Of a stretch of DNA of 64,000 bases, positions 46,617 through 57,224 are shown in pieces (positions within the stretch are counted from its first letter, which is position 1; every line of letters starts with the position of its first letter). Both the position numbers and the translations under genes were made by a program. The DNA is from Paramarasmius palmivorus (Eukaryota > Basidiomycota > Agaricomycetes > Agaricales > Marasmiaceae): assembly GCA_037176845.1 (NCBI GenBank), contig JAYKXP010000008.1, positions 186,001 to 250,000 of the forward strand, read 5' to 3'. A model generated the notes under the pieces. The model worked only from the letters and a program-made list of their open reading frames with translations. It searched no databases and had not been told where the DNA came from.

Positions 46617-47433
46617 ACGGGTTCCGAAGGCCTGAGGGCCAATCCTGGGCCCTGTTACACCTGAAAATTTCGGATGTTGTACTAAAATCAGAATTAAGCA
46701 TAACACATCGGGGTGTCAGGCCATGTCAACGTCGACCCGGGGAGTTGTTGCTGTAGTACTGACATACTACTATGCTCCGTGCATTGGCAGTGGTGGGAAC
46801 AAGAGGCTTTTACTAGCGGTGGCCGTTGGAAGAATCCGTATATATTGCCTGCCCGAATTACCCAGTCTTCACCAGTGAAGCCGGTGACCGACTGCCACGG
46901 TACCCGCAAAAAGGACGGAATTCCACACTGCACGAGAAGGTTTCGAATGTTCCGAATTGATCGATCAACGGGATAAACCAAGTACCAAGCCTTGAGCTTG
47001 AGTACTTGAGTGCGGGGTTGCATATTATGATAATAGGGTCTGGATAAGGATCCTCCTGAAAGGCGTGTTGTAGCAACCTTTTAATCTAGAGAGCTCGACT
47101 GAATTATAATGCACACCTGACGAGCCCATCAGAGTCTCCATTAAGTTCCTTTGCGCATTTCCATTGGGCCATGCTGGGCCGCGAGACGTGATATCGATCC
47201 TTCCGAGGTTTCCGTTCTCGTTAGCAGCTTTGTATGTACGCACATTGGGAACGTCATTCAGCTTGCTTGAGATGAGTTGAATGGGGAATTGTTCAGGAGA
47301 TGAAAAGGGACTTCAGGGTATCCTAAGCGATGCCGTGCGAATTTTGGGTCGATTTTCTGCGTCCAGCTTCCTACGAAGACTATCAAGCGAGTTGTCGAGC
47401 GATATCGAGTCTGCTTACGAAGACTCTTCAGGC
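46617..47433. other. Intergenic, with unexplained minus-strand open frames
   Basis: Minus-strand frames at 46694-47023 (including FLRVPWQSVTGFTGEDWVIR) and 47025-47243 (including GRIDITSRGPAWPNGNAQRN) look protein-like in composition. They match no family I know and start without a clear context. Kept as unassigned. Confidence 0.3.
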
Positions 47434-49287
47434 ATGGTACTAGATCCGGTATATGCAAAGGTGCGTGACAGTAGGCTGCCTGTTAAGTTCAGCTGCTAAT
47501 AGAATCGCATGCAGCATTCCTATCGATCGCCGTACCAGAATTTACTTCAAACGAATTATGCGCCTTCACTTGACGAGATTTCAGAAATCAAAGAGCTCAT
47601 TCAAAAGCCCGAGGAGGATCTTCGAACATTGAACGAGAAAATAGCACAGCTCCAAGTTGAGCGGGACAAGCTCCAGAGCTTTGTCAATGAACACCAAGCC
47701 TTATTGTCCCCAGCACGCAGATTACCTCGAGATGTCCTGGCGGAGATATTCTTGCAATGTCTTCCCCGAGATCACCTCCCAGTACGCAGTGTGGCAGAAG
47801 CACCATTATTATTGACCAACATTTGTCGTTCATGGCGCGAGATCGCCATTACTACGCCTCGACTTTGGAGGGCAATACATTTCGTCTTCCCCACGCTCGC
47901 TGGCTTTTATACCCTCGACGATAGCTTCCGGTCTTTCTTCAGAGCTCAGAAGGAGGGGCTGGAGCTCTGGCTGAATAGGTCTGGTTCAGTATCGCTCGTT
48001 ATTTCCTGCTACATGCACGTCAGCGACCCCAAGCTTCGAGCCGTCAGAAGCGAGCTAGAAACGATGTATATCCAACTGCTGGAGCTGTTATCATACCAGT
48101 CTCAACGGTGGAAAAGTTTCTACTGCAAGGGTCTTCCTGCAGAGGTCATATCTGCCATGTGCAATATAGAGGCACCTCGTTTAAATTCCCTGTTTCTGGA
48201 GAACAACGGGTACTCATTTGGAAATCCTTCAATGTCATTGGAGGCACCCAACTTTCCATTCCATGCTGTCGCGCGTGCTCCAACACTACGTGTATTACAC
48301 CTGCGATACGAACGAGTCGACCCTTTCACCCTTCCCATTCAATGGGATGGTTTGACAGACCTCACTCTTTACCCTGCCTCATCACCAAATACTCATATAT
48401 CAGTCGTGAATCCAACGGAGATGTTACACAGACTTGCTCAGACATGTTGCGCTCTACGCAGGCTCAAATTGGGCCTCGCTCTCCCGCTTGACAGTCTCCA
48501 GGACGTCGAGTTGGGAACCCAGACGTGGCCTCATTTGTCCGAGCTCCACATCACGCTCACCATCCTTGATTCCGGAGCCACTCTACCTTCTATGTTCAAG
48601 GGCATGTTCAATGTCATCGCCACTCCCGTTTTGTCTCGGTTTGCTTTCATCCTGTCTGTGGGCATCAGCAATCCACCCCAACTGATGGCTGAGGCGCCAT
48701 TCCTCGACTTTTTGGCACGTTCCGGCTGTCAGATCAAAGTCTTTGAGCTAGACGCACCCATGACGGATAAGGCATTGATGGACTGTTTAGAGTATATGCC
48801 TTTCCTAACCACGCTTCACTTGAACGATCTATATCGTCCATATTCGCACGGAGTCGATGTTGATGAGGATGACCTTGGGATACCCGAGCCATTCCCAACA
48901 ACCTTCAGTCGTGAATTCTTTCATGCTCTCACCCCAACGGCATCTTCGTCTCAGGGAGCCTTGTGCCCGCAGTTGACGGTGGTTACACTGAAACGCTGTG
49001 TTGTCAATCACACGGACGAGTTGGTAGCCTTTGCTCAATCGCGGTGTGGCCAACATGACACCGCCAAGCTCAGTTCCTTCACAGTTACCTTCCAATTGGA
49101 TCATTTTCTAGGGGTTGTACTTCCACCTGAAGTGTTAAACAAGGCAGAACTACTAAAGGAGAGAGGTATTAATGCTGACTGGCGTTCAATATATGATACT
49201 CGGAATATACAGATCCGACAGGGCCCACCGCCGTCAACTAATGCCGTACCAATTATCGGGATGCCCGAACTGAATGTAGAGTACTAG
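47434..49287 (+). CDS. F-box domain protein, intact copy 1
   Basis: Predicted SCF substrate receptor. The first exon is tiny (47434-47460, MVLDPVYAK). A 42-nt intron ends at 47502 and the rest is one 595-codon exon. A coiled coil (EIKELIQKPEEDLRTLNEKI, then QLQVERDKLQSFVNEHQALL) precedes the F-box: RRLPRDVLAEIFLQCLP, then LLLTNICRSWREIAITTP and RLWRAIHFVF. FFRAQKEGLELWLNRSGSV follows. The C-terminal 400 residues form irregular leucine-rich repeats, for example MLHRLAQTCCALRRLKLGLA and MTDKALMDCLEYMPFLTTLH. The protein ends PIIGMPELNVEY. The exon-intron layout with a minute first exon is shared with the copies at 53.0 and 55.1 kb. Partner proteins and substrates unknown. Confidence 0.88.
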
Positions 49288-49468
49288 AATCTTTTGTAAC
49301 TGCACAATACAAGTACTTAGTATTAGTGTATGTAGGAATCAACACAACTAGTACCTGGAACTCATCGGATAGATAGATGCAAACACCGCGCTTCTCGAAC
49401 TTGAACTGGTACTCTCGCCACGATACCAAGGCACGACTTCGACTCATTCATGCTCTCTAGATGCACTC

Positions 49469-50693
49469 ATGGCTGAAGCGCTCACATCGGTAGGTCTCAG
49501 ATACGGTCTATAGTGCATAGAAATTTCCTCAATATTCACCATACACCCACCGGCTTCGAACTAACTATTCCCCTTCATCCAACGAAATTTCAGACATTAG
49601 AAAGATCATTCGCGAGCCAGAAGAGAATGTTCGAACTATAAACGAAAAGATAGTTGAACTTCAAGCCAAAAGAGACGAGCTTCAGAGTTTTATCAACGAT
49701 CATCGTGTGTTGTTATCCCCAGCACGTATGTCTTGTGTACGGAGTTGCGGACTTTATTGTGGGAGGAAGGGGTGCAACACTTTCATAGCCAAACCAGATC
49801 TTTCGATACGGGGTCCCTTCCTAGACTATCACAGGCAGGTGAGCACCCTAAGGACCAGCGCTAGTGGAAAATTGACAAAGTTCAATCAAGACTGAGTGGA
49901 CAGCAAGAGCTTACGCGCTTACGTCCATACTAAATCACTGGTACATGAGGGTCCGGCATGGGTGATCTTATAGCCCAGTCTTGTCGTGCGTAACATCATA
50001 GATGTAGTGTTCGATGGAATAAGCTTCAATCATGGGAATGAAGTTTTGAGTCGTCAAAGTGACTTTCAAGGATTCAGTAGATCAAGAACACGTACCAAAA
50101 CTTAACTTCTGCTTAGCATCTCGCTAGTCCTGAACATCACGCATGTAAGCGCAATATGACTTGAGGCCTAAGTAATTGTAATGAGTGATAAAAAAAATCT
50201 TTGCACTGGCATTCCGGACGCTACGTACTCTTGAGCTTCTGAATCGAAGAATACACGCTTTTTACCACGTACTATCACATCCAATCCCCCATTCATTCCG
50301 CTTGTGTTCCCGTCTCAAGCGCTCGAGAAGGGTCTTGAATACTAACACGAACACTTGAACAGAATAGTGACTCGGAAGCTAATGCACCTGAAGCTTCGTG
50401 AAGTCGAAGGGGAGGCCGAAGAACAGGAAAACTCACATGATCACATCTATTCATCCGACCATATCCGAACGTTATTCCCCCAAGTATCAGATCTATCCAG
50501 GTCAGTGCCCCAAAACTGTTGGCGTGTCAGTACTTATTTTAACACTCATCGCAATACATGGCGGGACTGTGTCGTTACAGGTCCACATCTGCCATGCCAC
50601 GCCGTGCATTTTGCGTTCTTGGATCTTCAGCGCTTCGTCCAGAAGCGCGTGACTATACGGGAAGGTATTCGGCTGAAAAGTGACATTGAATGA
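49469..50693 (+). pseudogene. F-box copy, 5' half, broken
   Basis: A small first exon MAEALTS (49469-49489) is followed by a GTAGGT donor. Exon 2 then reads NEISDIRKIIREPEENVRTI, NEKIVELQAKRDELQSF and NDHRVLLSPAR to about 49728, where homology stops exactly before the F-box. About 700 bp of unrelated sequence follows. Homology returns in eroded form near 50470-50690: TWRDCVVTGPHLPCHAVHF matches SWREIAITTPRLWRAIHF of the intact gene, and a REGIRLK block matches QKEGLELW. The remainder of the gene lies next to it on the other strand. Confidence 0.75.
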
Positions 50694-50709
50694 CTTGAGT
50701 TATGCGGCG

Positions 50710-51823
50710 TCACCATCCGATCATGCGTTTGTAGACGCTGTAAACGCAGCAAGGTCTTCTACACGGAAAACCCTCGAGCCGCGGGCATAGCACGTCCTTC
50801 AGACCGCCTGTGGGAGTAAGGGTTTGGAAAAGCTTGTGGTCGAGGGCTGCAGGACGCAGCTTCGGCGTCACTAAGTCCTCTTCACTGTCTATATATGGCG
50901 AAGTCAAAAAGGCACACGATGTAGACAGCTGATCAAGACTGTCCGTTAGCGGTATGTGCACATCGAAAGCAATTAGATCCTGCAAAGACACCAAGTGACC
51001 ATGAGATTCGGCCGGGTGGTCAAGGTAGAACAGGAAGTTGTGATCGTGTCGAACAACTTTTTGAATACAGGCGCTTGGAGTATATTTTGTGGACTTTGGC
51101 CAACAGGGTGACTGAGCCAGAAAGGATGGTGCTACATCAGCGCCTCTGCAGAGACTCGCCGACGGCCGTAAGTCAGACTGCACAAAGCCGTGTAACAAGC
51201 TAAGGGATCCGCATGTATGGGTGGGTCTGTGACGGACATTTGGGGCGTGCAAAGAGGCCACTGACAAGATCTGTTGAAATGTCCCAGCGGATGAGATGAC
51301 TGAAAGGATCAACGTGTTTGTTACGAAGCAAGGAGACGCCACGGTGCACCTGTGAGTGTGATGTCAAATAAGTAACTCGCAAAGTGGTAGACAATGGCAT
51401 TATCCTCCAATTGAATTGAGTCCGGTAGAGGTGCATCTGTAGCTTTCCCTCACGTAGGGTTGACAGTATCTCGATCGAAATTGGCTTGAGAAAAATGTCC
51501 TCGTTTCGCCTCCGAATATCCTCCTCGTTAAATACGACGGTCGATTTTCTCAAGCTCTTTCGAGAGTGAAGGGGAATAGTTGATGCGAAGAGGATCATGA
51601 AATGGCGAGTGTAAGCCGTATGCGGAACAGCTGCGGTGAGGGTAACATTGTTGCATCTGAAAAAAAAAACGCACCGGGATGAACCAGGACTCGGATGAAC
51701 CACTGGGCGAAGTTCGTTACAGTTCCTGTCACGCTCGTGACAATGGCACTCGGCCAGCTCGGGCCGGTCCTGACCGGTCACGCAATCAAGGACTGACCGC
51801 CTCGACCTCCAACCTAGCTCCAA
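50710..51823 (-). pseudogene. F-box copy, 3' half, inverted
   Basis: Minus-strand homology begins near 51660 with NNVTLTA, matching the block just after NRSGSV in intact copies. It continues through HVDPFSHLIRWD (intact: RVDPFTLPIQWD) and FQTLTPTGGLKDVLCPRL (intact: FHALTPTASSSQGALCPQL), ending about 50715. Frames change several times. It starts where the plus-strand half at 49.5-50.7 kb ends, which suggests one gene cut by an inversion. DNA similarity to the 43-kb relic is high. Bases 51661-51823 upstream of the homology are unassigned. Confidence 0.72.
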
Positions 51824-51987
51824 CCAGCTTTCTTTATGAGTCGAACAGACCCTTCAAAATCATCGAGCATTCATTGCCAGAGGTTCTTCAAGTAAACCAC
51901 TCGATCAATGTCTTCGCTTTTCCGATTTCGCCTGTGGTGCGACCTCTGCGCTGATCACGTTGGTCCATAGCAGGTTCTCTAATATCT

Positions 51988-52436
51988 AATGTCGCCCCTC
52001 TCGGACTTGGCTCAGTCACACTCAAGGATCGCATCGTCTGCATACAAACGTTCTGAATGATTTGAATGTCGAGTAGTGACAATGCGGAACTTCGTGCGGC
52101 TCAGGTTTAACCGGACAGTAGGGAATGGAATGGCCTCGCGCCCCTGGAATCTGGAATGCTGAACACGTTGAAGGATGGGAAAAAGTCACCAAGGCTGTTC
52201 ACGAGAAAGCTGGTTTCATTTATGCTCAGGTACGTGTCATTCTTTGACCTGGGACGTGTTTTCTGACGAGTTTTACTCACCTTTGCCAACATTGTAAGCA
52301 AACCCTTTTCAAAATTCGACACCACCACCAATGTAGAATGACTAGTCGGCCTTGTCAGTCCCCCAGGCACTCTGGATCGGAAGGCTCGAAGGAACTCATC
52401 ACAGTTTGGAGTACAGACCGTGTCGGAGTCAAGGAG
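51988..52436 (+). pseudogene. Decayed old yellow enzyme (NADH:flavin oxidoreductase) fragment
   Basis: Three blocks in correct order match the OYE family. PLGLGSVTLKDRIV (about 51996-52037) corresponds to the N-terminal LKxGxxTLxHRxVMAP. APGIWNAEHVEGWEKVTKAV followed by HEKAGFIYAQ (52137-52229) ends at a good GTACGT donor. ELITVWSTDRVGVK (52391-52433) corresponds to the VWGxDRVGVRLSP block. Stops separate them, and most of the barrel between blocks 2 and 3 (about 110 residues) is missing, including the catalytic His/Asn and Tyr region. It is clearly dead. Sequence from 52437 to 53030 shows nothing I recognise. Confidence 0.72.
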
Positions 52437-53030
52437 TACTGTCGTCTATCCCTGCGGTGTTGTTCTAATCTTCGTCCTTCTGATAGAGTGCATCTCGAAG
52501 ATATTCGAATACACCGATACCAGGTTTGCTTCTCTATTAGTGGTTAACGGATTTTGGGTATCAGGCACAAAGCACTTGTCGAGTCCTACCCCTACAGGCA
52601 CTCTTTGCTCATCTCGAATGGAAGCATTCCCCTCGATGAAGGTGCTAAACATCCAGACGGGAAAGCTACCACTATTGGATTTGGTTTCAGACATTTAGCA
52701 AATGGTAACGGAATCTCAGGAATCTCTTGAACAGTGTTGTATAGATTATCCTGAGCATTATATAGCAACTAGAGTTTTTTTTCACTCGTGAAGATATGTC
52801 TTGTATATCAATAGAAACGTTGGATTCATCGGTGAATCTTAGGTGGACAAAGTAGTTGTTCCAAGGTTGTTCCCTTTGGGACAGGTGCGAGATTATCGGA
52901 TATCCAACCAACAGTGGACCGTGAGACTCCTACTCTCTTTAACCTCTTTCATTGTTCACTACACGACGCCCCTACAACACCCACTTTCAGCCTTTCATCT
53001 TCTCAAGACTCATACATAGAAGCGATATCC

Positions 53031-54863
53031 ATGAAAGTACGCGTTGAAAACCAACTTCGAGTTCGTATCTAACCGAGTGCATACTACATAGGAACACTGT
53101 GCGTCACCATACGACCACCTGCTTCAAACCAATTTCGTCCCTTCGTCCATTCAGATTTCGGAAATAGAAGACATCATTCGAAAGCCAGAGGAGGAGATAC
53201 ACGCCCTGAACGATAAGATATCCCAACTTCAGACCAAACGAGACAAGCTTCAAAGTTTTGTCGACAGTCATCGATCCTTATTATCCCCGGTACGCAGGTT
53301 ACCTCGAGACCTGTTGGCGGAGATATTCTTGCAATGCCTTCCGGGAGATCGGCTTCCGATACGTAGCATTGGAGAAGCGCCATTATTGTTGACTACGGTC
53401 TGTCATACATGGCGAGAAGTGGCGATCACTACACCTCGACTGTGGAGAGCAATCCATTTCATCTTTCCGACTCTTGCTGGGTACTACACCCTCGATAACC
53501 ACTTTCGCTCCTTTTTCAAGGCTCAGAAAGACGGGCTAGAGCTTTGGCTGAACAGGTCTGGTTCAGTGATGCTTACTCTTTCTTGCTGCCTGCCTCTCGA
53601 CGCTGCGGCTTCATCGCGAGCTGTTAGAGAAGAATTACGAAGCATGTATGTCCAACTATTGGGCACATTATTGCGTAATTCGACTCGATGGAAATCTTTC
53701 TACCTCAATGGTTTTCCTGCCGATATGTTATCTACCATGCACGATTTGAAGGCAGAAGATATACCTCACCTGGATTCCCTCTTCTTACAGGGCAACGGCC
53801 TTTCGCTTATCGCTTCCCCGACTGTACCGGAAGTGCCTGATTCTCCGTATCATAACATTGCACGGGCCCCGTCGCTGCGTGTGCTGCACATCCTGTATAC
53901 CCGTGTCGACCCTTTCACTCTCCCTGTCCGATGGAATGGTCTTACAGACCTTACTCTTTGCAACAATGTAATGCGGGGCACTCAGTCGATTCCCCAATCC
54001 GATCGGGATGATATGTCAGCTTGCTAAGACGTGTAAATGTCTACGCAAGCTTAGACTGAGCCTAAGCACTTCGAGTCTTTCTGGGGATGTGCAGGACGTG
54101 GTGCTTGAAAGGCAGACATGGCCCCAGCTGACCGATCTCCGCATTCGAGCTTCAGTCTAACCTTTTCGTGGACCCCAAATCACACACTCGTTCTTGAAAG
54201 GCTTGTTCGACATCATCACAACGCCTGCGCTATCGCGCCTTGCCTTTCATATATTACCGTTTGGAGGTGTCAGGCCAAGAGACCGTTCCATTGATGGCAG
54301 AAGCACCGTTTTACGGTTTACTGCTTCGTTCCAATTGCCCCATCACAGTTCTCGACCTTACGGTGCGTCTAACAGACAAGGCTCTAGCGGAATCCCTACA
54401 ATCCATGCCACTCCTGGAGGTTCTTCGATTCACTGATGCGTATCCGATACGGGTAGTTGAGGGCTCGGCAACACTACAGTTATCTTCGAACATCTTCAGC
54501 CGTGCGCTCGTCCAGTCCCTTACCCCAAGAGCATCCGAATCCAGGCTGTTGCCTGAATTGTTATGCCCCAGGTTAGAGACAGTCGAGTTTTATTCTTGCC
54601 CCATCACTCTTGCGGATGATTTGATTGTCTTTGCTGGAGCACGACGTTGTGGCCCGATTCAGGTGACAAAGGCGCTCAAGACGTTCAAGGTAGTTTTCAG
54701 GCCTAACAGAATTGGAGGGATCGGCCTTCCATCGGATGTTCTGGAGAAGGTTCGACTGTTGAAGCAGAGCAGTGGCCTCAACGTTGATTGGAGCTCAATG
54801 GGTGCTATGCGTCTCCGCCCCACACCGGCTCTTTATATGCCTGAGCATATCGTAGATTATTAA
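53031..54863 (+). pseudogene. F-box copy with two frameshifts and a stop
   Basis: Same layout as the intact copies: a 6-nt first exon (ATG AAA, 53031-53036), an intron to 53091, then EHCASPYDHLLQTNFVPS and a coiled coil. RRLPRDLLAEIFLQCLPGD, CHTWREVAITTPRLWRAI and KAQKDGLELWLNRSGSV are intact. Near 53992 one extra C in a CCCC run shifts the frame, and the original frame stops at 54025-54027. The shifted frame (LAKTCKCLRKLRLSLS) stops at 54158-54160. A second shift near 54265 restores VSGQETVPLMAEAPF, which runs intact to PEHIVDY. A gene finder might bridge this with false introns; alignment to paralogues shows no intron there. A truncated N-terminal product of about 310 residues could still be made. 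Confidence 0.75.
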
Positions 54864-55101
54864 GGATGTTGTGTCTTTTCTTTGGGTGTCTATATATTCT
54901 CTGTGTCTCTATGCTCTGAATGAAACTTGTGTGCTTCACAATGTAGTCTCATCTCTCAATAACGAAGGTTTCATCGGATATATAGATGCAACCGTGTGAT
55001 TTTCTGAGTTGTCAGCCGGTGATCATCATACTGTGATGCATGTCGACTATTATCACAACGTATCACCTTTCCATCTCTTTGAAGGCTCTCCAGATACAAG
55101 C

Positions 55102-56925
55102 ATGGATGCTACATCTATGATGGTATGTACTTGATACGAGGATGTCAAGGTCACAGCGGCTAAACGGAGCACAAAGGAACATGACTGGCAATCACCGTAC
55201 GACCACTTGTTCGAGACCAATTATATCCCGTCACCGGTTCAGATTAAGGAAATCAAAGAGCTCGTTCGGAGAAAAGAAGAGGAACTTCGAATCCTAAACA
55301 AGAAGATAGTTCAACTCCAAGTCGAACGGGACAAGCTTCAGAGCTTTGTCGATGGGCATCATGCCTTGTTGTCCCCGGCACGCAGGTTGCCTCGCGACGT
55401 CTTGGCGGAGATATTCTTGCAATGCCTCCCGACAGTGCAGCTTCCAGTGTGCAGTGCCACGGACGCGCCACTGTTATTGACTACCATCTGTCGTTCATGG
55501 CGCGAGATCGCCGTTACTACGCCTCGACTTTGGAGAGCAATCCATTTCGTCATACCGAATCTTGCTGGGTACTATACCCTCGACGACAACTTTCGGTCCT
55601 TTTTTGCCGCTCAGAAGGAAGGGTTAGAGCTTTGGCTGAATAGATCCTGTTCAGTATTGCTCACTATCTCTTTGTATTTGCATCTCGACACCACCAGGCC
55701 CCGAGCTGTCAAAGACGAGCTACAAACCATGTATATTCAGTTATTGGATTCCCTATTGTGTCACTCAACCCGGTGGGAAGCTCTTTACTTCAAAGGTCTT
55801 CCTGCCAGTATTCTATCTGCCCTGCGCGATGCGGAAGTCCCTCGTCTACATACCTTCCTTTTGGAGAACAGCGAACATTCGTTTATGGTTCCCCCGACAT
55901 TGTTGGAGGCACCTAGCCCAATATTTTCTGCCATTGCACGCGCCCCATCACTCCATGCATTACACATCCGTTATAGTCAAGTCGACTTTTTCACCCTACC
56001 TGTTCGATGGTACAACCTAACAGACCTCACTCTTTATCATGGAAGTATCACCTCCATATCAACTCCGACGATCACCAACCCAACGGAGATTTTACACAGA
56101 CTTGCTCAGACATGTCCATCTTTATGCACGCTCAAATTGAGCTTGGATGTCCTGCCCGGCAACTTACAAGATGTGTCGTTTGAGACGCAAGTATGGCCAC
56201 AGCTATCCAGGCTTAGTATCAGCTTCCACCATATGCGAATTCACTCTCGAATCACCTTCCCTGTGTTGAAGAACATGTTCAATACCATAACAACACCCAC
56301 CCTATCTCATCTTGCGCTGATCGTCCCAGAACACCTCGGCCCCGATGTTCCATTGATGCCAGAGGCGCCATTTCTCGATATGTTAATACGCTCCAAGTGT
56401 CACCTCACATCTCTCGACTTGGATTTACGAATGACAGACAAGGCATTAATAGATTGTCTGCAATGTATGCCTTCCCTGACGGCTTTCCAACTGACTGATG
56501 GACAACAACCTTATGGTCACTATCAAGGAGCCGATGAAGATGTATTACCAGAAACATTCCAGACAACCTTGAGCGATACGCTCTTCCGGGTTCTCACCCC
56601 GACAACGTCCTCGACCAATGACGTTTTGTGTTCCAAGTTGGAGACGGTATCGCTGAGGCATTGTGCGCTCAGCCACGCAGACGACTTGATCGACTTCGTT
56701 CTGGCACGCAGCGGCCAGAATGATACCGCGAAGCTTAAAAGCTTCAAGGTTGTTTTTCGGACCGGAAGATTTAGAAGGGTTGTGCTTCCGCCTGACATCC
56801 TGGCGAAGGGACAATCCTTGATGGAGGGTAGTAACATCGATATCGCATGGCATTCGTTACCCAAGCGGCAACTTCTGCGCTCGGGTATTACGATTGGAAT
56901 GCCAGATTCAATCACGGAGTATTGA
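55102..56925 (+). CDS. F-box domain protein, intact copy 2
   Basis: Paralogue of the 47.4-kb gene. The 21-nt first exon (MDATSMM) is joined across an intron (55123-55176) to EHDWQSPYDHLFETNYIPS. The coiled coil QIKEIKELVRRKEEELRIL and KIVQLQVERDKLQSFV leads to RRLPRDVLAEIFLQCLPTV, CRSWREIAVTTPRLWRAIHF and AAQKEGLELWLNRSCSVLL. The C-terminal repeats include NPTEILHRLAQTCPSLCTLK, MTDKALIDCLQCMPSLTAFQ and LSDTLFRVLTPTTSSTNDVL. The protein ends IGMPDSITEY. It is about 580 residues with no lesions. Likely an SCF adaptor by family; substrate unknown. Divergence from copy 1 is concentrated in the repeat part, as expected if that part binds substrates. Confidence 0.88.
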
Positions 56926-57224
56926 CAATGACTGCTTCCAGGGGAATGAGAATCGTTGGTCATTGCATTACGTTCGTGAGCTCGTACAGTCATTAACTAC
57001 ATCTACACAAGAGTACTAGAGAGTGCATTAGTATTACGAAGTCCATGGAATCAAAAGTGTGTGGTGAGTGTTCCTGTAATGAGGTAGATGACGGATATAT
57101 GTGAGAGATAAATAGACGAATAACTGACAACAAGCAACATGATGTATGACGACGAGCGGATGAGGTCCTGAATCCTAACACGTAGAGCAGGAAAGGGTCG
57201 ATGCGAAGGAAATGACCATGATAC

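Noticed and set aside
49730..50440. Transposon inserted in the F-box copy
   Set aside because: The foreign segment has no visible terminal repeats, target-site duplication or transposase frame, so I only report it as unrelated sequence.
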